A stretch of DNA of 64,000 nucleotides, taken from assembly GCA_024704765.1 (NCBI GenBank), contig JAKMXF010000111.1, positions 1,070,619 to 1,134,618 of the forward strand. Direction: 5' to 3'. Position numbers and translations under genes: made by a program. This DNA is from Oopsacas minuta (lineage: Eukaryota; Porifera; Hexactinellida; Lyssacinosida; Leucopsacidae). Within the stretch, counting starts at the first letter, position 1. Each line of letters opens with the position of its first letter. Below are positions 18,921-29,088 of this stretch, one piece after another. The notes under the pieces were generated by a model, which was not told the DNA's origin, made no database searches, and saw nothing but the letters and a program-made list of their open reading frames with translations.

Positions 18921-21506
18921 TTAATCTTTGCGATATTTTAAATAATATGATTTGAATTTCTCGAGAAATACAAACAAGAGAATAGTGTGTGGTCCCACTC
19001 GTGCAAAATAGGCTAAAGAGCCTTTCCATAGACTGAAAAATCCTTCTGTTTTTATTGTCTTAACAAAAACGTCCTATAAAGATTAATTGGTGATTACAAA
19101 TGACTAAGATATTGCTCAGCTATACTTTAGTACAGTTTTTGTGTATTAGCTCTTCTATCTTCGAGGAAAGGTCATTTTTTCGGATTAATGAAAATCACCT
19201 TTTCGAATGAGGGGATGGGGTTTTTGTATTGATAAAAACTGTACTAGTATATAGCTCAGCTATACATAAGGAATCTCAATTGATTAATAGTATCTATAAT
19301 CACGTGTATCATATTATTATATAACACTTACTGCTGCGCTGGTATATGTTGAATGTCCATCAAGTATCTTCTGATTTTGAATCCTTGAATATGTAATGTG
19401 TCAAAATTAAAAGTGGATATGATTTATAAAATACAGTTTAACTCAAGTTATATTGAAATACCCGCTGATATATCTAAGTTTGAAATTGTCCAATTATGGT
19501 CACAAACCGTCAAAGTAACAATATATATATTACATCGGTTTTATTGCAGTAATAATCGCGGTCCTTTGAGCTTCGATATAACTGAGTTGACCATAGTTAT
19601 TATTTTAATTTCTAATACGTACCTTGTTTTGCAGAGATCTACTGGCATTGTAGCAATAGTAGCCATACCTCCAGCAAACACACTACTAACAACATGACAG
19701 TATACATTATCTGACATATAATCTATAAGGATGAGTAACATATAATACGCACGAGTATTATATCATTTATGGTTAGTAAAACTTACTGTGGTGAATAAGA
19801 AGCTGTTTTGCTTGTGAGTATGAAGCTAGTTGTGATGAGTTAGAGAACATAGCTCGCACTACAGTAGGTCTCCATCCCTTAATTACTTGAATTAATCACA
19901 TAATTACTAGAATTAGTTACATAAAGTTATTTATAGAATAACTTACAGTTAGAAGAGTGGAAGCACCTTCATACTTAGAAATCTGGTGAAAGCCATGGAA
20001 TACATTCTTATAACCCCTCTTTTCTTTGAGAGGATTTCTAAGAGATTTAAGATACAATTATATGCTACATTTGAACTTGTTTTTTGTCACCTGGTTATTT
20101 AAATTATCGTATTTTGTCCTCGATAAAAAAACAAAGGATTTTGACTGCTAATAGCCTATTCGTCTATATGATTTGTTTTTTCTTTGTAAAGAAATGGACA
20201 AAAACGATTTCCACTGTATTCTATTATTTATAAAATATATTACATACACTGACCTGCCGTCTAAACACATTCTCACCAATACTACATCAGCTGGAGTACC
20301 AAATATAGCGCCTATAGATCCAGCTACAGCCCCTGTATAACAGAAAATGTGAGTAGTTTTTGCTAGATACAGAATCAACAATTTTCCAGTATAACTTACC
20401 AATGAAGCATTTCATAAATATATTAGGAGGTGTTCCATCAGCACTGCATAGATACAAATAGAGAAGTAAAATACAAATAAATTACTGGATATTATTATTT
20501 ATTCAAATTTAAGTATATGTAGATTGTAATATAATTATACTGGAGTTTATTGTGATGTGTGACTAAGATTGGTATGCTATTTTGTAAAGCAAGTACGATA
20601 GGAAAAAAGTTGACGTGGCTATTTAGGGATATTTCTACCTTGTAAAATGATCAAATAGACTTGTGTATACTCCCATCCTTCCTGTAGTGTAAGTAGCTTG
20701 TCTCATCAGACCAGCAGAGAGTCTAAATACAATATCAACTTGCTTACATTAGTAGCTCCAATTAGCGATAGTATAACTCTTCAGTAATGTACAATATCGA
20801 TGGAAATATTACAAATCGCTTAGAAAGCGATTATTATCATGGAACAGTGCTCCCTATTTATGTAAAGGAACACAGAATAGCTTCATGATTGTTCTGTCGG
20901 ATACCAATGACTGGAAAACGCGGAATATTCTAATAGATGATGAACATATTGTACTATACACATTACCATTTCACAGCGGATATTTGTACAAAATTTAAAT
21001 GATACAGTATGAATAACTTCCCTCTTCTAATGGTGAATATTACAATTATGGAGAAACAAGCAATTACCAATTAAGTATGTAATATAATTATCATGAACCG
21101 ACCCACTCCATAATGCCGAGACACCCTCAGATCTAGAGATCTTTACGCCTGCATGTAGAGTATTTTTGTAGATACTCTTTACTCCCAGCTCTCCTACATT
21201 AATAACATAATATATATATATATATATTGGCTTGGTTTATGGCATGTTACCTGTCATTTGCATCCTGTTTTTGAGTACGTCTGTAGGTTGTACGAAACAA
21301 GTTGCTGCCATCCTTCAGATTTAGATAAAATTTTATGAAATCAATTTATTCCTATCCATGGAACAAAGTACTCACCCTGCTATTCCGCCAAAGAAAAAGC
21401 TAGCTAGTTTAGGTATTCTGGTCTGTGGCTTGGGTATCTCTGGGACAGTAGGTATCCCACTTATCTGGCTAGTCGAAGGTGTCATACTCTTATATACAGT
21501 GCTCAT
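18921..21506 (-). CDS. SLC25A11: Mitochondrial 2-oxoglutarate/malate carrier, 11 exons
   Basis: Exons on the minus strand: 21376-21506, 21251-21312, 21103-21193, 20639-20722, 20400-20443, 20254-20332, 19947-20037, 19787-19877, 19623-19722, 19332-19383 and 18921-19073. They join in phase to 325 residues. The carrier exchanges 2-oxoglutarate for malate across the inner membrane. The three carrier repeats show FVQPTDVLKNRMQM, FGTPADVVLVRMCLDGR and TMPVDLCKTRIQNQ. LSAGLMRQATYTT and FARVGPHTILLFVFLE are close to the animal oxoglutarate carrier. The second repeat has PADVVLVR instead of the usual K/R pattern, as in the human protein. The N-terminus is about ten residues longer than in human. Confidence 0.92.
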
Positions 21507-21606
21507 GATGTTGTCGATAGTAGAGACAGACTAGCTGATAAGCAACCTAGGTAAAAAGGTGAAATATACTAACTCAAAATTTTCTATTTGAGGAATGTAC
21601 AGTTTT

Positions 21607-22139
21607 ACTATCTCTATTACTGGTACCATGGATACTCTATATCCATGACAGAGTTACTACCTTACATGTCAGAATTATTACCCTTTGATCATGACATGAA
21701 ATCGTATAACTCAAGTCTAAGTTCTTATCACACTGATAATAATGCATTTTCAATGGTTTCTTTGTTTCTGTTCTCGAGTTATATTACATAACTACAGTTT
21801 TAACGGTACGCTGATCATTGAGTAGTGAATGACTTAGTAATGTGTCCGGATGGTCAATTAATTGTCTAACGTATCTGTTGTAATTCAGCAAATTCATATT
21901 TTATTTTAGAATATATATTGCTATCATATTTGGAAAAAGTAACAATTTTGAAATAAATGAAGTGAGTAGACATATTGCTATTAATATAACTCGAGAGCAG
22001 AAACAAAGAAACCATTGAAAATGTATTATCAGTGTGATAAGAAATTAGAGGTGAGTTATACGGTTTCATGTTATGATCAAAGGGTAATAATTCTGTCATG
22101 GATATAGAGTATCCATGGTACCAGTAATAGAGGTAGTAA
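21607..22139. mobile_element. Foldback element with arms of about 160-180 bp
   Basis: The left arm 21607-21788 and right arm 21982-22139 are inverted copies; for example CTATTACTGGTACCATGGAT on the left matches ATCCATGGTACCAGTAATAG on the right. The left arm has an extra 20 bp or so near 21650-21680 that looks like a local duplication (GAGTTACTACC, then GAATTATTACC). The 190-bp centre is non-coding. Confidence 0.75.
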
Positions 22140-22681
22140 ATCTGTCATACAACAGCCCCAACTGGACAAAAATTTTTGTACATAATAAAGAGACTATTAA
22201 TCACAAAAGCGAAAATTTCTATAGCTGTATTTAGCTCTTTATTAATGATTTTGATATGGTATTCTAGGCCACCATGCAGCTAGGAAAATGGAAAGATTAA
22301 TTATTCGGTCTCTTTCAATGGAAACACAACCGAACACCACAATTGTCGATCACTGAGATATATAAATGGGAATAACAACAAACAACCTTTCTATATTAAT
22401 GTATCGTTATTATTTTGTACGTTCGTATAGTATCTCTGATAATTCTATAATTTCAAATTAATTGGAACACGATAGCCTTGTAACCAGAGGAGATACAGCA
22501 AATTATAACCAATTTGAGACAGGCTAAGATCTAGTAAATTGATATTATATATTTATCCTATCGTCAACTTTAAATAGGCTTTTAATCATGGAAATAATAA
22601 ATAGATTTTCTTTAATATGACCATACTGAACATTTGTATAGAGAAGGAGCATCACTCAAATCCTGCTTCTGTGGTATCATG
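22140..22681. other. Intergenic, no feature recognised
   Basis: AT-rich sequence between the foldback element and the first G-alpha unit. It probably contains upstream control sequence for the first copy that the second copy lacks. Confidence 0.4.
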
Positions 22682-22730
22682 TAACCTTGTGGGATGATGT
22701 GATCTCTCAATTTGGTACTACATTCACTGC

Positions 22731-22740
22731 GTATATATAC
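22731..22740 (+). promoter_or_regulatory. TATA-like box, G-alpha copy 1
   Basis: GTATATATAC lies 122 bp before the ATG. The equivalent site in copy 2 (24236-24245) reads GTATGTATAC. Confidence 0.45.
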
Positions 22741-22852
22741 CGTAAAACTTAGTTGCAATACTTGTTATCAACTAAAGTTTCGAGTTATATATCCGGTAGC
22801 TAATAAACCCTTATTTCGTTCAAATACAATTAGATAGTGTGGGTAAATAGAA

Positions 22853-24050
22853 ATGAGTTGTTTACCTACTCCGGAGGCGAGGCATGCCAAAGAGGTGAAT
22901 CAACAGATCCAGCGAGATCTTAAGAAACATAAGAAAGATTTGAAAAATACGAAGAAGCTTCTCTTACTGGGAACAGGCGAATCGGGTAAAACTACGTTTA
23001 TCAAACAAATGCGTATACTACATGGCAAGCCTTATTCACAAGCGGAACTGGATAACTTCCGTACTCTCGTATATCGTAACATCTACATTGCAGTTCAGAT
23101 ACTAATTGATGCTATGGATAGGCTAAGTATCCAGTACGAGGAAGCACCAGTTGAGGCAGAGACGAATAGGATCCTTGAAATTGACTATGAGAATCCTCCT
23201 GATCAACTACCCCCAGCTGATTACAGTTATATCAATAAATTCTGGAAAGATAAAGGTATACTTCATCAAAATAAATAATTACTTAGTAATATTAATTCCA
23301 ATACAAATTATTGAACATAAAAAGGCTTAAAAATAGGGATTTCGGGTATTTTGTATGCTAAGTTTGACTGTTTTTATAGGTGTGAAGCAGTGCTTTGAGA
23401 AGAGAAACAAATTCCAGATCTCAGATTCCGCAGAATACTTTCTAGACGCTCTAGACCGCGTGAAGGAAGATGACTACAACCCAACACGAGAAGACATCGT
23501 GAGGGTACGTCTCAAGACAGTAGGGGTACACGAGTACAATTTCAACATCCACGGACAGAACTTCCTCATGGTAGATGTAGGCGGCCAGCGAGGAGAGCGC
23601 AGGAAATGGATTTCTTCTTTTGAGAATGTACAAAGTGTAATATTCCTTACTGCAATCAGTGAGTATGATCAAGTCCTGGCTGAGACTGAGGAAGATGATA
23701 ATCGACTCTTGGAGAGCTTACAACTCTTTGAGACGATTATCAGATATCCATGGTTTAAAAACGCAGCGATAGTGGTGTTCTTCAACAAGTTTGATCTATT
23801 CGAAAAGAAGATATTGACATCTAACCTTGAGGAGTATTTCCCTTACGAGGGGCCTCGAGCAGACGTTAAGGAGGCCAAGAATTATATAAAACAGATGTTC
23901 AGCGAGGTTTATGGTGGTCGCGGCGAAATTCTGTCCACACATTTCACCTGTGCTACAGACACTGATGCGATGGGGAAGATATTCGAAGCAGTGAAGAGTT
24001 ACATCCTGAGCCAAAACATTAAAGAAATAGCTGGAGGAAACTTTTCTTAG
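22853..24050 (+). CDS. Heterotrimeric G protein alpha subunit, Gq-like, copy 1
   Basis: Exons 22853-23255 and 23380-24050, 357 residues. G-alpha subunits pass signals from seven-helix receptors to effectors at the plasma membrane. The P-loop GTGESGKTTF is at about residues 43-52. The switch I arginine is in VRVRLKTVGV, switch II is DVGGQRGERRKW, G4 is NKFD (usually NKKD) and G5 is FTCATDT. SEYDQVLAE and HFTCATDT point to the Gq class. The N-terminus has Cys-3 for palmitoylation and no Gly-2 for myristoylation. The C-terminal receptor tail, NIKEIAGGNFS, does not match Gq (EYNLV) or Gi (with a toxin-site Cys). The preceding 3' flank shows an intron-like GTAAGT...TTTTTAG after the stop. Confidence 0.93.
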
Positions 24051-24235
24051 CCAATTCATTGTATTATAGAATTTGTGCATATGTGTATACGTTTGTAAAT
24101 AACCAAACTCAGGTAAGTGATTAGTGATTGTATATATTTGAACAATTCTATGGTAATTCTTTTTAGGCTGTTTGCTTTTTGTATTTTAACCTTGTGGGAT
24201 GATGTGATCTCTCAATTTGGTACTACATTCACTGC

Positions 24236-24245
24236 GTATGTATAC
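24236..24245 (+). promoter_or_regulatory. Altered TATA-like box, G-alpha copy 2
   Basis: GTATGTATAC, one base different from the GTATATATAC in copy 1, at the same distance from the ATG. Confidence 0.4.
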
Positions 24246-24357
24246 CGTAAAACTTAGTTGCAATACTTGTTATCAACTAAAGTTTCGAGTTATATATTCG
24301 GTAGCTAATAAACCCTTATTTCGTTCAAATACAATTAGATAGTGTGGGTAAATAGAA

Positions 24358-25555
24358 ATGAGTTGTTTACCTACTCCGGAGGCGAGGCATGCCAAAGAGG
24401 TGAATCAACAGATCCAGCGAGATCTTAAGAAACACAAGAAAGATTTGAAAAATACGAAGAAGCTTCTCTTACTGGGAACAGGCGAATCGGGTAAAACTAC
24501 GTTTATCAAACAAATGCGTATACTACATGGCAAGCCTTATTCACAAGCGGAACTGGATAACTTCCGTACTCTCGTATATCGTAACATCTACATTGCAGTT
24601 CAGATACTAATTGATGCTATGGATAGGCTAAGTATCCAGTACGAGGAAGCACCAGTTGAGGCAGAGACGAATAGGATCCTTGAAATTGACTATGAGAATC
24701 TTCCTGATCAACTACCCCCAGCTGATTACAGTTATATCAATAAATTCTGGAAAGATAAAGGTATACTTCATCAAAATAAATAATTACTTAGTAATATTAA
24801 TTCCAATACAAATTATTGAACATAAAAAGGCTTAAGAATAGGGATTTCGGGTATTTTGTATGCTAAGTTTGACTGTTTTTATAGGTGTGAAGCAGTGCTT
24901 TGAGAAGAGAAACAAATTCCAGATCTCAGATTCCGCAGAATACTTTCTAGACGCTCTAGACCGCGTGAAGGAAGATGACTACAACCCAACACGAGAAGAC
25001 ATCGTGAGGGTACGTCTCAAGACAGTAGGGGTACACGAGTACAATTTCAACATCCACGGACAGAACTTCCTCATGGTAGATGTAGGCGGCCAGCGAGGAG
25101 AGCGCAGGAAATGGATTTCTTCTTTTGAGAATGTACAAAGTGTAATATTCCTTACTGCAATCAGTGAGTATGATCAAGTCCTGGCTGAGACTGAGGAAGA
25201 TGATAACCGACTCTTGGAGAGCTTACAACTCTTTGAGACGATTATCAGATATCCATGGTTTAAAAACGCAGCGATAGTGGTGTTCTTCAACAAGTTTGAT
25301 CTATTCGAAAAGAAGATATTGACATCTAACCTTGAGGAGTATTTCCCTTACGAGGGGCCTCGAGCAGACGTTGAGGAGGCCAAGAATTATATAGAACAGA
25401 TGTTCAGCGAGGTATATGGTGGTCGCGGCGAAAAGCTGTCCACACATTTCACCTGTGCTACAGACACTGATGCGATGGGGAAGATATTCGAAGCAGTGAA
25501 GAGTTACATCCTGAGCCAAAACATTAAAGAAATAGCTGGAGGAAACTTTTCTTAG
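24358..25555 (+). CDS. Heterotrimeric G protein alpha subunit, Gq-like, copy 2
   Basis: Exons 24358-24760 and 24885-25555, 357 residues, same structure as copy 1. It differs at four residues: Pro to Leu (ENLPD for ENPPD) in the helical domain, then Lys to Glu (DVEEAK), Lys to Glu (YIEQMF) and Ile to Lys (GEKLS). The last three fall within about 25 residues, in the region of helix 4 and the following loop. Only three silent changes are seen in the coding sequence. Both copies are intact, so neither is an obvious pseudogene. The intron differs by one base. Confidence 0.93.
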
Positions 25556-25689
25556 CCAATTCATTGTATTATAGAATTTGTGCATGTGTATACGTTTGTA
25601 AATAACCATACTCAGGTAAGTGATTAGTGATTGTATATATTTGAACAATTCTATGGTAATTCCTTTTAGGCTGTTTGCTTTTTGTATTT

Positions 25690-26358
25690 TATTTCCTGTT
25701 ACTATTACTATTGTATTAGTTGCATAGCTTGCTGTTTTATTCATAACATTATTATTAGCATATAAATTATTGTTTGTTTACATTTCGGTTAATTAGGTAA
25801 ATCGATTGAAGGGAAATTTCCGTATTTCTGTTTTAAATAAATGATATAACAAAAGTTTGGATTCTATATTTATATTTACTCTTTCAGGCATTGTCAGCGT
25901 CAATACCCGAATGAGGATACGTATATCAATATTAAATTGCATATTTGGTGGACAAGGACAGATTAGAGATGATAGAGATGATACATATAAGTACAGTGGG
26001 TAACCCTATTAGCACCTTGGGTTTTGGTTCTCTAACAGTTCCTAATATGCTAGGTAGCTAATAGGCGAACATAATTCGTACAAAATCTACACTTGGAACC
26101 TGAAAATAGGTTGCTAATAGACAAATATTGCTATTAAGCTAGTTGCCAGCTAACAAGTGAATTCGTCTACGTATGTTGGTAAGGTAAGTGCACTTATCCA
26201 TAGTAAACACCTGAAATCAGATATGGTCAATGAAATATTATGGTATAGATAGAACTCATATACTTTGCTCATAATTATAAGGTCGTGAAATATTTATTAA
26301 TCGCATCTAATCAAAATTGAGAAATAATATTTGAAATAATCTCTAAAGTATTTATTCA
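25690..26358. other. Intergenic between G-alpha copy 2 and EBP2
   Basis: Convergent 3' flanks. It includes a dispersed repeat at 25994-26162; the rest has no recognised feature. Confidence 0.5.
25994..26162. repeat. Dispersed CAGT-end repeat, family member 1
   Basis: Starts TACAGTGGGTAACCCTATTA and shares ATCTACACTTGG, AATATTGCTATTAA and AGCTAAC-like blocks with 54206-54338; the first part also matches 27834-27960 (TATTAGCAACTTGGGTTTTG). It resembles the pogo-like MITEs in its CAGT start. Confidence 0.6.
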
Positions 26359-27309
26359 CTAGTTACGTCCTTTCCTGATCTTTATCTGCTTCCTTCTCAG
26401 TTTACCGGGTCTTTTGTTGAGATTACCTTTAGTCTTTTTGACTGAAGGTTTGCTATTCTTGTAAGATTTGAATCCAGACATATCTGCTGACGACTGAGCT
26501 GAATTTCTCTTTCTAGTTTTTCCGCTCTTCCCACCGAATCCGAACTTTCGATCTTTCCAATCTCTTCTCTTGTTGGTCGTAGCGTTTCTATCTAGTTTGC
26601 CTTTTATTGGGAATTTCTTCCTGGGGGATTTCGTATCGTCTTCAAACTTGCGCTTTTTATCTCTACTCTCCTCAACTAACTCATCTCCTGCTCCTATAAA
26701 AGCACCAGATCGTCTTGATTTAAGTTTGCTTTTACCCATCTTCCTCTCAGCTTTTAGCTTTTTCCTATTCTCTCTATCTTTCTTAGCTTTCTCTCTCATC
26801 TCCTCTATCTTCTCTTGCATAACCAGTTTCTCTCTAACTCGCTGCATGTGTGATTCAGATTTTAACATTTCAGCTAAATAATCTTCAGGTCTTTCAGTTT
26901 CTATTCCTAAACTCTTCAATTTCCCGAAAGCGTTTATTACACCTTTCTGCGCTTGTTGGTAGAAGCTCAATTCGCGATTAAAGTCATCATGTATATCTAT
27001 CTCTGTGGAATGTTTATCTTTATCCTCGCTGTCATTAACCGCGATTAAAGGCACATTAACTGCCATACGTTCTATCCACTGCTCGGGATAACCTCGCTTT
27101 AAGTTAAGCAACGATTTCTTAATACCAGAAATGTTATTGATTGTTTTAGCATAATCAACAGGAGTTTCCTCAGTTAATTGTTGTCTGTAGAGGTGGCCAG
27201 ACTTCAGGTCTCCTCGCAAGAACTGCTCTCTAAGATCTACGTCCTCACTGTCTGTTGAGTTAACTTCCCATTCATCCATGGATTCATCCTGAGAATCAGC
27301 TTGATTCAT
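26359..27309 (-). CDS. EBNA1BP2: rRNA-processing protein EBP2
   Basis: A single exon of 316 residues. EBP2 is a nucleolar assembly factor for the large ribosomal subunit. The N-terminus is acidic (DEWEVNSTDSEDVD). The conserved core runs from LREQFLRGDLKSGHL through GYPEQWIERMAV, DDFNRELSFYQQAQKGV and ERPEDYLAEMLKSESHM, which is the EBP2 signature. A lysine/arginine-rich helix and a basic Gly/Lys/Arg tail follow (PGKLRRKQIKIRKGRN), as in the family. Length matches human EBP2 (about 306). Confidence 0.93.
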   Translation of the reverse strand: MNQADSQDESMDEWEVNSTDSEDVDLREQFLRGDLKSGHLYRQQLTEETPVDYAKTINNISGIKKSLLNLKRGYPEQWIERMAVNVPLIAVNDSEDKDKHSTEIDIHDDFNRELSFYQQAQKGVINAFGKLKSLGIETERPEDYLAEMLKSESHMQRVREKLVMQEKIEEMREKAKKDRENRKKLKAERKMGKSKLKSRRSGAFIGAGDELVEESRDKKRKFEDDTKSPRKKFPIKGKLDRNATTNKRRDWKDRKFGFGGKSGKTRKRNSAQSSADMSGFKSYKNSKPSVKKTKGNLNKRPGKLRRKQIKIRKGRN

Positions 27310-28077
27310 ATCTTTAATGTTTTTATGCTAACAACCTAGAATTTATCAGAACTTTGAATTTAATAGACATCGTCAGTTTATTTGTTTATTCGTCACATCG
27401 GTTATCCGAACTCTTCTGGTGCCAACATTTATTTTTCCTATTTCGTACATATTTTCGTGGCCTCCCTCAATTATCCTGTTGCAAACTTGAAATATATTAT
27501 TTACTTAATTATACATTGAGAATTTCAAAAAATATTATGAGAATGTTGACTCAGATTTCTAAATAAAATATAGATGTGAAAAGAAAATCCGAGCTTCTAG
27601 GCTGGATAACTTGAGGTATAAATGTTTATTTGTAATAAAACTTTGTTTCCATCCTGCTCATACATAGTTATAACCTTTGTTGCCAAAATATTGTCTCGTG
27701 TTTACCTCTCAGTTCAAAATAAATAATTGTCACAATTTATAAAAGCAGCCAAAGTTATAGCTTACCAGATAAGGAAATTAATCTGATAAGTGCATGGAAA
27801 GTTTATGATAACATTCTATTAAGTAATTACGTACAGTAGAGTTTACTTATTAGCAACTTGGGTTTTGCCTTTTTCAAACAGTTGCTTATAGGGTAACATA
27901 TTTAGTACATAATTTACACTTAGGATCTGAATCTTTGAATTTCTCAGCTTGATATAACAAAACTCATAAATTGTACTGAGCGACACACTAATGAAATGAA
28001 ATTCGAGGAATCAGAATAGTTTCTATTGTAACAATACCTGTATTACATATGTACGGTAGTTCAACAGCTGTTAGCTT
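27310..28077. other. Divergent promoter region, EBP2 and CCDC89
   Basis: EBP2 starts leftward at 27309 and CCDC89 rightward at 28078, so both promoters are here. A CAGT-end repeat (27834-27960) lies within. No TATA box or other site is convincing. Confidence 0.5.
27834..27960. repeat. Dispersed CAGT-end repeat, family member 2
   Basis: TACAGTAGAGTTTACTTATT then AGCAACTTGGGTTTTG matches the start of 25994-26162; a later AATTTACACTTAGGATCTGA matches the middle of that family. It has diverged and lacks a clear right end. Confidence 0.5.
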
Positions 28078-29088
28078 ATGTTAGATGAAGGCGATAGCCC
28101 TACAGCTTGTAATACATGTACAAGCCTGGTATGTAAACCTGATAGAGACAATGAAACTAAGCTAAAACTACGAGTAGAGCAGCAACTAGATGTTATTTGT
28201 TCACTGAAATGTGAAGTTAACAGTCAAGAGAAAGATAACATAATTATGAGAAATGACATCGGTAAGATAGAAGAGAGTAGGAGTCAGTTACAGATTAAGT
28301 TAGCTAAGGAACAGAGAGCAAGGGATTTACTGAATGATAGATTTGATACGTTAGCAGATAATCACAATGAAATGATTGTAATCATGAAGGAATACAAGAG
28401 GGAGTGTGAAGAGTTAAGAAAAACTCTCTCCAGCAGAGAGGTAGAATCAAGTCAATCTCATCAACTGACATTACAAAATTTGAGTGAAGAATCAGATGAA
28501 AAGTCAAAAGAAATTGAACAATTAAATAGCAAGATAGCTGTTCTAGAGGAGATTAACAATAACCTCTCTCAACAAAGTAGTGAACTAAAGAAAACAGTTT
28601 ATTCACTATCAAACCAAGAAATACAGCTTAAATCAGAATTAGATAGAGTCAGAGAGGAGAGTGACGTCAGAGTATTGTGTTGTGATGATAAAATAGAAGA
28701 ATTTAATAAGCTGGAAGAGAAAACTGAAAATGAGAAAAATAAATTAAAGCTACAATTACTGGCTGCAGAAGATAGCAAAAATAGTTTTGAGCTATATAAT
28801 AAGGAATTAGAAGAAAAGTTGAAAGTTTCACAAATAGAATTAGATAATCTGAGAGGAGAAGTGAGAGATAGTGATGCGAAGAGGAGAATTTCAGAGAACA
28901 GATTCCAATTAGAAGCAGAGAAAGTGAACAAAGATTTACAAGTAAAACACCTGAGAGAAGAGTTAGACAATGTTCAGCAAGAGTTATCCTCACTCACTAG
29001 CAAACATCAAAGCTACAAACAATATACTAACGAACTTTTGTCGCAAGAAAGAGAGATTAATAAGAAACTTACATCAATTTTATCTTAA
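28078..29088 (+). CDS. CCDC89: Coiled-coil domain protein 89
   Basis: A single exon of 336 residues, almost entirely a predicted coiled coil (heptads, very rich in Glu, Lys, Leu, Ser). Two blocks identify it: LNDRFDTLADNHNEMI followed by KEYKRECEELRK (about residues 93-122), and the C-terminus with KHQSYKQYTNELLSQEREIN and KKLTSILS, both in the order and spacing of animal CCDC89. The human protein is a testis protein reported to bind a bHLH-Orange factor; its role in early animals is unknown. The N-terminus has a small cysteine cluster (CNTCTSLVC) that human CCDC89 lacks as I recall it. Confidence 0.8.
   Translation: MLDEGDSPTACNTCTSLVCKPDRDNETKLKLRVEQQLDVICSLKCEVNSQEKDNIIMRNDIGKIEESRSQLQIKLAKEQRARDLLNDRFDTLADNHNEMIVIMKEYKRECEELRKTLSSREVESSQSHQLTLQNLSEESDEKSKEIEQLNSKIAVLEEINNNLSQQSSELKKTVYSLSNQEIQLKSELDRVREESDVRVLCCDDKIEEFNKLEEKTENEKNKLKLQLLAAEDSKNSFELYNKELEEKLKVSQIELDNLRGEVRDSDAKRRISENRFQLEAEKVNKDLQVKHLREELDNVQQELSSLTSKHQSYKQYTNELLSQEREINKKLTSILS

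Larger units (their letters stand above)
22682..25689 (+). repeat. Tandem duplication, two units of about 1.5 kb
   Basis: Unit 1 (22682-24186) and unit 2 (24187-25689) each hold a promoter, both G-alpha exons, the intron and the 3' flank. I count about 13 substitutions and one 2-bp indel, so about 99% identity. The junction shares TTTTA. Confidence 0.95.

Noticed and set aside
18838-19029. Minus-strand frame of 63 codons
   Set aside because: It overlaps SLC25A11 exon 11 in the wrong frame; the correct frame gives the conserved carrier C-terminus.
21588-22099. Two similar short peptides on opposite strands
   Set aside because: They are the two arms of the foldback element, not genes.
23451-25744. 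Minus-strand frames repeated in both G-alpha copies
   Set aside because: Antisense shadows of conserved G-alpha exons; the repetition only reflects the duplication.
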